Shown piece by piece: positions 55,552 through 64,000 of a stretch of 64,000 nt of DNA (the first letter of the stretch is position 1; each line of letters begins with the position of its first letter). Location: NCBI GenBank assembly GCA_963677505.2, contig CAXXWB010000036.1:1-64000 (forward strand), given 5' to 3'. The notes below the pieces were generated by a model. That model ran no database searches. It had not been told where the DNA came from and saw only the letters and a program-made list of their open reading frames with translations. The stretch is from JBGSUZ01 sp963677505. GTDB taxonomy: Bacteria; Bacillota; Clostridia; Peptostreptococcales; Acidaminobacteraceae. Position numbers and translations under genes: made by a program.

Positions 55552-56584
55552 TTACTTCGTACCTTTGTTCCCTTGTTTGCCATAACTGTTTTGTTTTAAT
55601 GCCACCATGCGATTGATATTGTCTAAGTCTATTTGCTTGTTCTTCAATGCCTTTGTGCTTTCTTCAACTGACATTTTGGGAACACGTTGTTGACTGCTGT
55701 TTTCTTGAGTCGCGAGGGTCTTAGTCGATGTACCCCCTTCTCTCTTTTGAAGTTCATTGATGAGCATTTCAATTTTGTCGTTGACTTGAGAGTTTTTGGC
55801 AATTTTGTATTTTTCCCGAACTTGTTCAATGTCATTATTAGCAAAACTTAAAATAATTCGGGCTTCTCTGTCATTAATGTTTTCATCAATTATTTCAAAA
55901 ACCTGATCGATTAAATCTTGTACACCTGCCCTAACTTGTTTAGGCACAATAGGTCGAGCCGCTGTATTTAAGTGCACTTCGGGAGTCTCCGTCTTTTCAG
56001 ATCGACCCTGTTTTTTCAGAACGATCCTGCTTTTCAGAGCTCTCCTGTTTTTCAATTTTATCCTTTTTAGGAGCCGCTTTTCGAGTCTTCTTTGGTTTTG
56101 TCTGTTGAGGTACCTCAGCTACTTGTGCACTTTCAATTTTTTCATGTTTCTCAGCTTTATCAACGCTTACCCGTGTTTGAGACTTCCCAGGCATTTCATC
56201 CTTTTCAGCTTCTTCATCAAAGCTTTCAAGCGTTTCAAAAGCAAGAGTTTCAACTGCTTTTACTTTTGGGGTGAATGATTCATAAATGCCCTCAGATTTT
56301 ATCACACGACTGCTGACCTTCTGAGGCTCTACAAGAAGATCTGGCTCTATAGTGCCTGCATCTTCTAGGGTGACTAATTTTTTCTTAATAAGGCTGTTAA
56401 GAGCCTTCTCAGCATCTTTAACCTCACAGCCCATGCGAATTGCAATAACATTGATATTAAGCATATTGCTGAATTCTGCTCTGCCAGCATATCTTGCCAA
56501 CACAACTGAGCACATTTTCTCATAAATATTCAGGTCATTTCGGTCTATTAAATTCATTTCAACACTAAAGGCTGTATTGGGCAT
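55552..56584 (-). CDS. DnaD-like winged-helix protein with disordered linker (one frameshift)
   Basis: About 343 residues after joining. Residues 1-80 look like a helix-turn-helix domain of the DnaD/RepN kind (DRNDLNIYEKMCSVVLARYAG, ADAEKAL-like helix, LIKKKLVTLEDAG). The middle is a highly charged Lys/Glu/Gln linker. The C-terminal part has a helical block, QDLIDQVFEIIDENIND to INELQKRE. The break is at a six-T run (56011-56016 on the plus strand); removing one base gives SEKQGRSEKTETPEV. The start is 5 bases past the ABC permease stop, so it is coupled to natAB. It could regulate that exporter or act in replication; undecided. Confidence 0.65.
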
Positions 56585-56588
56585 TTCA

Positions 56589-57833
56589 TCACGCTCCGAA
56601 CATTATTTTTTCAGAATTGAACATTTGTTTGATAATCCATACGATAACCGCTATCAAAATTGTGGATACTAAAATATTAAGGCCAAACATTCCCCAAGTC
56701 AACTCTGCCGTAAGGGCGTGCTTCATTCCCATGAGGGTGCCATATACTGGCGTTGCAAAAGCCCACCACTCAGGCATTTTATTGGTAAACATCGTCATCA
56801 TGCCAAGTACCATTATGCCCATATAGGCTGGGGTAATCAACGTTCCCGCTTCCTTGATGGAATTGGCGTATACAGAAATGATACAAATAATCCCCACATA
56901 AATTAGCGTCAATAAAATTGACAAAACTAAAAATTGAGCCACACCAGAAGGGGAAAGAACAAAGATATTAGGACCTGCGCTTGTTGTTGTTTCCGCTTCC
57001 TGAGAAAAGGCCATCATTAAGAATGGAAAGGCTAAGCCCATTCCTAAAATAGAAGACGCCGTACTCACCAAAGACACAATACCCAAACTTAACATTTTTC
57101 CAAAAGCGATGGCCTCTCTTTTAATAGGGGTCACCAACAAACTGCCCATGGTGCCTCTTTCTTTTTCTCCTGTAATAATGTCAATACCAATCCCCATGCC
57201 GCCTGAAAACAGGAAGATGGATAGAAGGAAAGGAATCAATCCGCCTAAAATATCTCCGCTCATTTTTTCAGGAGGTGCCAGACGATTCTCTTGGTTGCCT
57301 GAATTCCACGTAAAGGCTTTTAAAAAGTTCTCATCGCCAAACCGTTGAATCAATATTTGTTTTTCATAATCTGCCATTATGCGGTCTGTAAATTTACTAT
57401 GGGTGGCATCTGAATAGTCTTCAGTCGGGTTATAGTAAGTATTGATGTTAGGCATTACAGTATTGCCCTTATTGTAGGACTGAATTTTCCCATCAAAATT
57501 GTCATCAAATACAACAAGAGCATCCATATCCCCATTATAAATGGCAGCCTTTATCGTTTTCTCACTTTCAGGCTTTTCGATAACAATTTTAACTTTATAC
57601 TCTTTTTCCTTATTGGCTATAAACACGTTGAAGCTCTCAGGCATTCCAATAACACCAATCTGCCCTAAATGTTCTTCTTTGTCGTTAGTCGTATTGTGAA
57701 TCATAAAGCCCATGGCCATGTATATAACAACAATACTCACTGCTGGTAATATAAAAGTGGTAAATACCAGTTTTTTATCTGTAAAAATACGAGTCAATTC
57801 TTTGGATACAATGGTCATTACATCTGAAAACAT
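56589..57833 (-). CDS. natB: ABC-2 type permease, NatB-like
   Basis: 414 residues. One N-terminal membrane helix (about 22-44), a large extracytoplasmic region with VIGMPESFNVFI and NTYYNPTEDYSDA, then five C-terminal helices. The cytoplasmic TGEKERGTMGSLLVTPIKR motif is typical of the NatB/ABC-2 exporter group, which includes sodium exporters. It follows the ATPase gene by 2 bases. The actual substrate, sodium or a drug/peptide, is not determined by sequence. Confidence 0.85.
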   Translation of the reverse strand: MFSDVMTIVSKELTRIFTDKKLVFTTFILPAVSIVVIYMAMGFMIHNTTNDKEEHLGQIGVIGMPESFNVFIANKEKEYKVKIVIEKPESEKTIKAAIYNGDMDALVVFDDNFDGKIQSYNKGNTVMPNINTYYNPTEDYSDATHSKFTDRIMADYEKQILIQRFGDENFLKAFTWNSGNQENRLAPPEKMSGDILGGLIPFLLSIFLFSGGMGIGIDIITGEKERGTMGSLLVTPIKREAIAFGKMLSLGIVSLVSTASSILGMGLAFPFLMMAFSQEAETTTSAGPNIFVLSPSGVAQFLVLSILLTLIYVGIICIISVYANSIKEAGTLITPAYMGIMVLGMMTMFTNKMPEWWAFATPVYGTLMGMKHALTAELTWGMFGLNILVSTILIAVIVWIIKQMFNSEKIMFGA

Positions 57834-57835
57834 GG

Positions 57836-58609
57836 CTATACCTCCTTTTCATGAGTCTTATACAGTTTGAAGAAGGCTTCTTCTAAATCTTCAGCCTCTT
57901 GAGAGGCGACAACCTCCGCTACTGTACCTTCTGCCACCACTTTGCCACCTAATATAATAGCCAATTCGTCACAAAACTTTTCAGCAAAACTCATAATGTG
58001 GGTGGAAATAACAACAGTCTTGCCTTCTGATTTAAGCTTTAGTAAATAATCCGTAACCGCCTTTGCCGTAATAATATCCAGACCATTGGTGGGTTCGTCA
58101 AAGACTACAATTTCAGGGTTATGTATGAGACTCACCGCTATGGAAAGCTTCTGCTTCATACCTGTGGACAAGTCGGATATTTTCGTATTTTCAAAGTTAC
58201 TGATGCCGAAGTACTCGAAAAGCTCATTTTTCCTAGTTTCTATTTCAGGCGCTTTCATTCCATAAAGCTTTCCAATATAACTCATGGTGTATTTAGGCGA
58301 AAAATGACCTTCTAGCTTTAATTCATTCGTTAAAAAAGCTAATCTTTTCCTTACCTCTTCTGGCTGTTTTACCGTATCAAATCCAGCTACTGTTACACTG
58401 CCCTCTGTAGGTTTTAGCAGGGTAGAGACACATCGTAAGGTCGTGGTTTTTCCTGCGCCATTGGGACCCAAAAGACCAAATATTTTTCCAGACTCTGCGA
58501 TGAAACTAACTTCATCTACAGCGATTTTAATTTTTTCATGTTCGCCTCTTTTTTTCATTTGCTTACTGCTCATATGATACACTTTTTTAAGTGAAGAAAC
58601 TTCAATCAT
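57836..58609 (-). CDS. natA: ABC transporter ATP-binding protein, NatA-like
   Basis: 257 residues with Walker A GPNGAGKTT, the signature LSTGMKQKLSI, Walker B IVVFDEPTNGLD and the H-loop VISTHIM. The KKRGEHEKIKIAVDEVSF insertion and the pairing with a NatB-type permease support the NatA class. GGAAGGG lies before the ATG. It is the first gene of a natA-natB-winged-helix unit. Confidence 0.9.
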   Translation of the reverse strand: MIEVSSLKKVYHMSSKQMKKRGEHEKIKIAVDEVSFIAESGKIFGLLGPNGAGKTTTLRCVSTLLKPTEGSVTVAGFDTVKQPEEVRKRLAFLTNELKLEGHFSPKYTMSYIGKLYGMKAPEIETRKNELFEYFGISNFENTKISDLSTGMKQKLSIAVSLIHNPEIVVFDEPTNGLDIITAKAVTDYLLKLKSEGKTVVISTHIMSFAEKFCDELAIILGGKVVAEGTVAEVVASQEAEDLEEAFFKLYKTHEKEV

Positions 58610-58643
58610 AGAAACTCAACCCTTCCTATTTATAATAATAGTA

Positions 58644-58690
58644 AAAGAGGCTGATATCTAACTTATTGTCAGATATCAGCCTTCATTTCA
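58644..58690. terminator. Terminator between tyrS and natA
   Basis: AGGCTGATATCT / AGATATCAGCCT stem (58648-58682) with an 11-base loop, and TTTT on the minus side. It ends the tyrS transcript. Confidence 0.8.
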
Positions 58691-58710
58691 TTATAGCAAT
58701 TAAATTTACA

Positions 58711-59937
58711 TTATACCAATCGGATTCTTTGGTATACTTTTTTCCCTTTTTTGATCATAAGCTCATCTGCCTCAAAATCAGCCAAAGTCACGTTTAGCTC
58801 ATGGCTCTCAACCACTTCTCCATTAACGCTAAAGCCCTTCTGTTGAATCAATCTGCGTCCTTCACCTTTAGAGGCAATTAACTCCGCCAGTATAAGAAGG
58901 TCAAGAATGTTCATTTCTGCCCCAAATTCTGCCTTAGCTACTTCTGTGGTTGGCACGTTTTCTAAATCGCCAGCACCGGAGAATAGGGCTTTTGCTGCAC
59001 TGAGGGCTTTTCCAGCTTCTTCTTCCCCATGAATGATTTTAGTGATTTCAAAGGCAAGAATTTCTTTTGCTTCATTAATCTTGCTGTCCTGCCAAGTGGC
59101 CATTTCATTAATTTGCTCCAAAGGCAAGAAAGTCAGAAGCTTCAAGCAATTGATGACATCGGCGTCATCTACATTTCTAAAGTATTGGAACAAATCATAT
59201 GGCGATGTTTTTTCAGGATCAATCCAAACGGCTCCCGCTTCGGTTTTACCCATTTTCCTACCGTCTGAGGTGGTCAATAATTTAAAAGTAAGACCAAATG
59301 TCTCTGCTTGCTCTGTACGGCGAACCAAATCCACACCTGCAATGATGTTGGACCATTGATCATTGCCGCCTAGTTGAAGCTTACAGCCATATCTGCGGTG
59401 AAGCTCTAAAAAGTCGTAAGCCTGCATAATCATGTAGTTGAACTCTAAGAAGCTAAGGCCCTTTTCCATACGTTGTTTGAAACACTCTGCTGATAGCATT
59501 CTGTTAACAGAGAACTTGCTACCCACTTCTCTTAGGAAGCTGATGTAGTTAAGGTGGTCTAACCAATTGGCGTTGTTGTCTGCAATGCCTTTGCCTTCAC
59601 TAAGATCAATGTACTTAGCCAGTTGCTTTGCAATTTTGCTAGAGTTATTATCAATTTGCTCTTCAAAAAGCATTTGTCTCATTTCAGTTTTGCCAGTTGG
59701 GTCCCCAACTTTAACCGTACCGCCGCCAACAAGGGCTATCGGTCTGTGTCCGTGGTTTTGCATGTGCATCATAACCATCACTTGAATAAAGTGACCAATG
59801 TGAAGACTATCTGCTGTTGGGTCAAACCCTATATAGAAAGTCACGGCCTCTTTCCCAAGCAGTTCTTTAATTTCCGCTTCATGTGTGGCTTGTTCAATAA
59901 AGCCGCGTTCGAGTAATACGTCATAAACGTTTCTCAT
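58711..59937 (-). CDS. tyrS: Tyrosyl-tRNA synthetase
   Basis: Charges tRNA-Tyr. The 408 residues show the class I HIGH motif as LHIGHFIQ, the KMSKS motif as GRKMGKTEAG, the QLGGNDQWSNI substrate block, and a C-terminal S4 RNA-binding domain (about 345-408). It is preceded by a Tyr-specifying T-box leader. Confidence 0.97.
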   Translation of the reverse strand: MRNVYDVLLERGFIEQATHEAEIKELLGKEAVTFYIGFDPTADSLHIGHFIQVMVMMHMQNHGHRPIALVGGGTVKVGDPTGKTEMRQMLFEEQIDNNSSKIAKQLAKYIDLSEGKGIADNNANWLDHLNYISFLREVGSKFSVNRMLSAECFKQRMEKGLSFLEFNYMIMQAYDFLELHRRYGCKLQLGGNDQWSNIIAGVDLVRRTEQAETFGLTFKLLTTSDGRKMGKTEAGAVWIDPEKTSPYDLFQYFRNVDDADVINCLKLLTFLPLEQINEMATWQDSKINEAKEILAFEITKIIHGEEEAGKALSAAKALFSGAGDLENVPTTEVAKAEFGAEMNILDLLILAELIASKGEGRRLIQQKGFSVNGEVVESHELNVTLADFEADELMIKKGKKVYQRIRLV

Positions 59938-60021
59938 TTCCTTTTCCTCCAGTCTTGTTTTTTGTTCTCAGCTAGGCTCAGTTTTTTCTTAAGCCCGCCA
60001 GAATAGTCAATAAAAAGATAT

Positions 60022-60262
60022 AAAAAAAGGGCTTTCCGCATCCTGAAAAGGACGAGAAAACCCGTGGTACCACCTTAATTTGTCTGGCATTGCCAAACCT
60101 CTAAACGTATAACGCCGTTACCGTGACAATTGTCATTGCTCCGAATTTGTAATTCAGTTATGGACTTTCTCAGACCTTGCACCGACCGATCTGCTCTCTT
60201 TAAGCCATCCATGACCTACTGGGAATTCATCATTGCTTTATTGTTTTAAATTAACCCGATTT
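60022..60262 (-). ncRNA. T-box leader of tyrS with tyrosine specifier
   Basis: Minus-strand leader with the conserved T-box AAGGTGGTACCACGGG (60061-60076 on the plus strand). A terminator stem precedes TTTTTTT (60022-60063). AGAGAGC and GGTCGGTGCAAGG stem I landmarks are present. The specifier region reads GAAT-TAC-AAA with TAC (Tyr) at 60149-60151. Readthrough into tyrS should occur when tRNA-Tyr is uncharged. The region fills the 373-bp gap between tyrS and the HD-GYP gene. Confidence 0.92.
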
Positions 60263-60288
60263 TATCAGAGTCTCCTGTTTCTTGTCAA
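60259..60288 (-). promoter_or_regulatory. Promoter of the tyrS T-box transcript
   Basis: The minus strand has TTGACA (60283-60288), 18 bases, TAAAAT (60259-60264). A perfect -35 and good -10 lie directly upstream of the leader. Confidence 0.7.
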
Positions 60289-60310
60289 CACCCAATCCAA
60301 AAATTGAAAA

Positions 60311-61537
60311 TCAGTTGACTAACTCGTCAATTTGAAGGTCTTTCTCTTTTACAAGATCAGTAATTTTTCCGCTGTCTAGAGCAACTACAGGTCTCGTTGG
60401 GAAATTCACGTCTACATAGACAATTCGTCCCCAATCGCCACTGCTGAGCTTGACCCGCTTGCCTAAATAAAATTCGGCCAAATTGTTAATTAAAATGTAG
60501 CAAACCTTACTGTCTAAAGTTTGACCACTCTGCCAAGAAATATACTCTGCCGCTTGGAAAGGCGAAACTTTTTTGCGGTAAGGTCTGTCGCTGATCATGG
60601 CATCAAAAATGTCGCAGACCATGATGATTTTTGCAAATTCATGAATCTGACCCGATTTAATGCGCAGAGGATACCCCGACCCATCTAAGCGTTCGTGATG
60701 CTGTAATGCACTATATTTCATGTTATTGGTAATGCCTTCAGTCTTCATCAAAATGCCATAACCCAGTTGGGCATGCTTTTTCACAACTTCAAACTCATCT
60801 TCAGTCAATACTGGCTTTTTCATAATAAAGTCAGGAATTTTCATTTTACCAATATCAAACATGAGACCCGCTGTTGCTAATTCTTCCAACATGTCTTTGG
60901 AATAACCCATCCATTTGCCAATCATTGTAGCTAAAATAGAGACTCTAAGAGAATGTTGATAGGTATAGTCGTCACTTTCTTGAAGCTGACTAAGGCGCAT
61001 GAGAACGTCATTGTTCCTAATCATATCAGGAATAGCATTTTCAACGTGTTTCTTGATTTTATCCAAATCTAATTCATTGTCCGTCTTAAGATTTTCAAAT
61101 TCCTTTTTTGTCTCTGCAATCATCTCTTTATGAGACTCGTCTAAGGGAATATTCCCTTTGCCAGTCAGCACGTGAATTTCCATATTTCTATTTACAATGC
61201 TATGGAGCACTGGCTCTAAGTTCTCTTTTTCGATGGCTTTCAAATCTTTATAGAATTCCTCTGTATCAAATGGAATCCCTACAGCATTAGCCTCTTTAAC
61301 AACTGTATTGACGTGATAATCAGGCGAGTCATCTCTTTCTCTGGCCGCCCCAAAATCACTTTCTTCATACACGCGCACAGAATAAATGCCCAGTCTTTCA
61401 ATCAGCCCGATCTGGCGCTCTGAGAGTTCACTGCCTTGTGCTAACAGTTCAACATTACCGTCGATACTGTAGATAGCATCAGCTAGTATCATACCTGCTT
61501 TAACTTCTAATATACTAAGGAGCTTCACTAAATTCAC
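60311..61537 (-). CDS. HD-GYP domain protein with altered HD motif
   Basis: 408 residues. A small N-terminal domain (about 1-60, AGMILADAIYS) is followed by a helical region and an HD-GYP domain (about 185-345). Most metal and catalytic residues are present: His in YQHSLRV, KHAQLG, HHERLDGSGYP and DIFDAM. The HD pair itself is altered: LMFDIGK replaces LLHDIGK, so Phe227 stands in for the His. Typical HD-GYP proteins hydrolyse cyclic-di-GMP; this one may be weakened or act as a binder. It is 15 bases downstream of a PilZ-like gene and near a sensor kinase. Confidence 0.88.
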   Translation of the reverse strand: MNLVKLLSILEVKAGMILADAIYSIDGNVELLAQGSELSERQIGLIERLGIYSVRVYEESDFGAARERDDSPDYHVNTVVKEANAVGIPFDTEEFYKDLKAIEKENLEPVLHSIVNRNMEIHVLTGKGNIPLDESHKEMIAETKKEFENLKTDNELDLDKIKKHVENAIPDMIRNNDVLMRLSQLQESDDYTYQHSLRVSILATMIGKWMGYSKDMLEELATAGLMFDIGKMKIPDFIMKKPVLTEDEFEVVKKHAQLGYGILMKTEGITNNMKYSALQHHERLDGSGYPLRIKSGQIHEFAKIIMVCDIFDAMISDRPYRKKVSPFQAAEYISWQSGQTLDSKVCYILINNLAEFYLGKRVKLSSGDWGRIVYVDVNFPTRPVVALDSGKITDLVKEKDLQIDELVN

Positions 61538-61552
61538 CTGCCTATGATGAGA

Positions 61553-61912
61553 TTATTCCCAGCCATCTTCTTGTAGCATCGTTCCAAGGGCCAGCACTTC
61601 CTCTAAATCTTTGATCAATCCATCAGGAATAAAATCAACTTCCAAATCGGCTTCATAACCTTTGTCTTTTTCCTTTATGCTGACAATTGTTCCAATTACA
61701 TTATGCATTTTATCGCTTGTGCCAATATTTACAGATATTTTAGTTTCTTTTTTGAAATAGTGCGTGAGGTACAAGATGATATGGTCATCAAAAATGTCAC
61801 TTAAATCCACCATTAGCGGGGTTACTATTTCAGAGTACTGACCGTTATAATACATAACGCCGTCCGGTGCTTCTGTTTCATTTAGAGTCATTTTTTTCGT
61901 GCCCTGTGTCAT
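61553..61912 (-). CDS. Small PilZ-like protein, binding motif not evident
   Basis: 119 residues. The order of beta-strands around PLMVDLSDIFDD, KISVNIG, VIGTIVSIKEKDKGYEADLEVDF resembles the PilZ fold, including the D-x-S part of the second motif. The RxxxR cyclic-di-GMP motif is not visible. The assignment is therefore tentative. It lies 15 bases ahead of the HD-GYP gene and 89 bases behind the kinase gene, which supports a signalling role. Confidence 0.5.
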   Translation of the reverse strand: MTQGTKKMTLNETEAPDGVMYYNGQYSEIVTPLMVDLSDIFDDHIILYLTHYFKKETKISVNIGTSDKMHNVIGTIVSIKEKDKGYEADLEVDFIPDGLIKDLEEVLALGTMLQEDGWE

Positions 61913-62001
61913 AATAATCCCACCTTTCTCTAGCGAATATAGGTTATTAGCTATTTACCCCATTGTACCATAAATAAAAGCCCTCTATCATGTTTTTTAG
62001 A

Positions 62002-63966
62002 TTATTCCCAACTGTAATCATTGGACGTTCTGATTATCTTTTTGGGGAATCGAACGTTGAACTGAGTGCCTTTCCCCGGTGTGCTGTTGCAAGTAATATT
62101 GCCTTGCAACACATTTGTAATCATATTGTGAACAATGTTTAATCCTAGGCCAGTGCCACCCTTGGCTCTTTTAGTGGTAAAGAAGGGATCATAGATTTGG
62201 TTTAGAACCTGCTCGCTCATACCAATGCCATCATCTTGAATCATCACACTGATAGTGTCACTAAACTCAAAGACCTCTATTCGAATGTGACCTTCTCCGC
62301 GTCCTTCAAATCCGTGAACCAACGCATTTCGAATTAAATTTGAAACCACGTGAACCACTGCCCCAGGATAAGAAACCATGACCAAATCCTCATCGCATAA
62401 AAATTCAATTTTTACATTGGCATTTCTTAAATCTATGCCAAAAGTGACTACAATGTTCTTCAAAATTTCATAGAGATTAAATTGACGACATTCCATAGTC
62501 TGGTGGTCTGCTGAAATTTGCTTAAAGTTAGTGATTAAGTCTGAGGCAATTTGAAGGTTTCTATATACAATATCGGAACCATTCTCTATTTCATCTACAA
62601 TTTCAAGAAATTCTACCCGTTTGACAGTGTTGCTGTGTACCTTTTCAGAAAGATCTTTCGCTATTCCTCGAATAAAAGTGGAGGCGGTGTAGGCATTCCC
62701 AATAGGTGTATTCATTTCATGAGCCATCCCTGAAATCATTTGACCCAGGGCCCCAAGCTTTTCATTTTGGACGATGAGATTTTGGGCTTCTTTTAGGTTT
62801 TTATAGGCGTCAGACAGTTCATTATTAGCATTCTCTAACTGATAAGTTCTATCCTTAACTTGTCTTTCAAGACTTTCATTCAGACTGAGAATTCTCTGAT
62901 TTTGAGTTTCTATGTCGTTCTCTCGAATGCGAATATTGTCAATCAAGATTTTAAAAGACTGGCTAAGGGTTTCTATTTCAACATATCTGCTCCTAATTGG
63001 CTTAAAATCGTAATTTCCAACAGATATTTCAATCGCTTGAACCTCCAATAGATTCAAGTCCTCTGTTATACTGTTAAGCGCTCGGTAATTGATCCAGTTG
63101 ACGAAGATTATCAGCAAAACGAAGATAATTAACATCGCTAAAAAAATAAATACAGTTGGTAAAATATAGTCACTGAGAGACTGATAAACTGCTATTTTCC
63201 AACCTTGTCCTTGTATTTCGGAAATGTATGGAATGTAATACCCATTTTTGTAAAGGGTTATAAACTGCTCTTTGCCACTCCGAATGTACATGTCATAGGT
63301 TCGGCTTTTCACCAGTTCGTTGTCTGAGTTGATTAAATAAACACCTGTGCTGTCGGTAATGGTTATTTCACTTCTTTCTGAAAGCCTAAAGTGTTCAATA
63401 AAATTGCCAATATCTTTTAAATTTAATCGAATCACGATGATACACTGTTCAAATCGCTTGCTGACATAAGCTGTTGGCTGCCCTGTGTTTTGAGCAATAC
63501 TGACTCCCGTCCAGTGGATGTCACCCACCTTGGGTACGTACTTAAAAAAATCTTGTTCAGAGTAGTCTGTATTGACCACATAACCGTCCTTTGAGCCACC
63601 ACTAATCAGTAAACCTCTTCCATCTAAAACCATAATACTTTCTATGGTGCTGTCACTGTTTCTAAAAATATTAAAGATTCGCTCCTTACGGCTCTTAGAA
63701 TTAAGGTCTGAACCTTCCCCTGTTTCCTGTACGTATAAGTGGTAAATTTCGTCTAGGCTCTGGGTCGAATAATTGAAAATTTGGGTCACGTTGACGTTGA
63801 TGGCACTGACAATATTTGCGCTGTTTTGTCTGATTTCAGACACGATAAAAGTAGCCATCAAAATCCCGACGGTCATAAACACCACACAAACGATTATGAT
63901 ATGATTCACAATAGCCGTCCTAAGGATATCCCACCTTAAGATAATCTTTGTGTCCTTTCTGCTCAT
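62002..63966 (-). CDS. Membrane sensor histidine kinase with dCache-like sensor
   Basis: 654 residues. Membrane helices at about 19-41 and 282-307 flank a dCache-like sensor (DRPW-like segments are weak, but SGGSKDGYVVNTDYSEQDFF fits). A HAMP-like segment and a coiled coil (about 360-395) lead to the H-box GMAHEMNTPIGNAY (about 420) and an ATPase domain with NLIRNALVHGFEG, GIGMSEQV, YDPFFTTKRAKGGTGLGL. The H-box and FFTTK match the HisKA_4-like NtrB/DctB type. No response regulator is next to it within the window. AAGGTGG precedes the ATG. Confidence 0.9.
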   Translation of the reverse strand: MSRKDTKIILRWDILRTAIVNHIIIVCVVFMTVGILMATFIVSEIRQNSANIVSAINVNVTQIFNYSTQSLDEIYHLYVQETGEGSDLNSKSRKERIFNIFRNSDSTIESIMVLDGRGLLISGGSKDGYVVNTDYSEQDFFKYVPKVGDIHWTGVSIAQNTGQPTAYVSKRFEQCIIVIRLNLKDIGNFIEHFRLSERSEITITDSTGVYLINSDNELVKSRTYDMYIRSGKEQFITLYKNGYYIPYISEIQGQGWKIAVYQSLSDYILPTVFIFLAMLIIFVLLIIFVNWINYRALNSITEDLNLLEVQAIEISVGNYDFKPIRSRYVEIETLSQSFKILIDNIRIRENDIETQNQRILSLNESLERQVKDRTYQLENANNELSDAYKNLKEAQNLIVQNEKLGALGQMISGMAHEMNTPIGNAYTASTFIRGIAKDLSEKVHSNTVKRVEFLEIVDEIENGSDIVYRNLQIASDLITNFKQISADHQTMECRQFNLYEILKNIVVTFGIDLRNANVKIEFLCDEDLVMVSYPGAVVHVVSNLIRNALVHGFEGRGEGHIRIEVFEFSDTISVMIQDDGIGMSEQVLNQIYDPFFTTKRAKGGTGLGLNIVHNMITNVLQGNITCNSTPGKGTQFNVRFPKKIIRTSNDYSWE

Positions 63967-64000
63967 TGTTAGTCCACCTTTTCAAACTTACCATTTTTTA

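Noticed and set aside
1..64000. Prophage, transposon or integrative element
   Set aside because: No integrase, transposase, terminal repeats or block of foreign-looking genes was seen anywhere in the window.

Overview
The window looks like chromosomal DNA of an anaerobic, low-to-mid GC Firmicute of class Clostridia. The evidence is a pyruvate:ferredoxin oxidoreductase, crotonase plus 3-hydroxybutyryl-CoA dehydrogenase, two T-box leaders, a SpoVG/PurR/GlmU/Prs/Pth neighbourhood, a BirA-type biotin operator and strong GGAGG ribosome binding sites. A Fusibacter/Acidaminobacter-like lineage is a guess only. I see no phage, insertion sequence, CRISPR array or rRNA. There is one tRNA (Lys, anticodon TTT).

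Layout. 0-6.5 kb (minus strand): start of pth, a chemoreceptor, prs, glmU, spoVG, purR. 6.6-12.7 kb: murC, two LytR-CpsA-Psr wall-polymer ligases, proBA. 12.7-14.9 kb: a small membrane protein, crt and hbd. 15-19.5 kb: an aminotransferase, then a Trp-specifying T-box and a tryptophan-type ABC transporter (trpXYZ). 19.4-24.1 kb: trmB-cls-lspA, tRNA-Lys, pyrE, a nitroreductase-like protein. 24.2-30.8 kb: a beta-CASP nuclease, truA, an NhaC antiporter, a small HAD protein, a DJ-1-like protein, bioB behind a BirA operator, and a 100-residue unknown. 31-36.7 kb: nifJ with a well-formed promoter carrying GTATAC sites, a methyltransferase and an SDR reductase. 36.9-47.5 kb: a candidate exopolysaccharide locus. 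47.5-50.7 kb: a nuclease-helicase fusion and a lytic transglycosylase. 50.9-55.4 kb: a lipoprotein, response regulator, histidine kinase and large extracytoplasmic protein, all overlapping. 55.5-58.6 kb: a NatAB-type exporter with a DnaD-like winged-helix protein. 58.7-60.3 kb: tyrS with a Tyr T-box. 60.3-64 kb: an HD-GYP protein, a PilZ-like protein and a sensor kinase.

The most original part is 36.9-47.5 kb. Three genes overlap by ATGA. They encode a diiron-oxygen-sensor-like beta-lactamase fold fused to a degenerate GGDEF and a receiver domain, a family 2 glycosyltransferase with a long helical-repeat N-terminus, and a membrane-anchored clan GH-A hydrolase-like protein. A GH8-like protein follows after an intervening dipeptidase. 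I infer a redox- and phosphorelay-controlled polysaccharide synthase. Together with the degenerate HD-GYP/PilZ-like/kinase group at the right end, the window is rich in cyclic-di-GMP-type signalling domains.

Eleven genes are broken by thirteen single-base indels. Twelve are an extra base in a run of identical bases, and one is a missing base in a C run. In every case removing or restoring one base rejoins a normal-looking family protein. I treat these as probable sequencing or assembly errors and give whole-gene spans.
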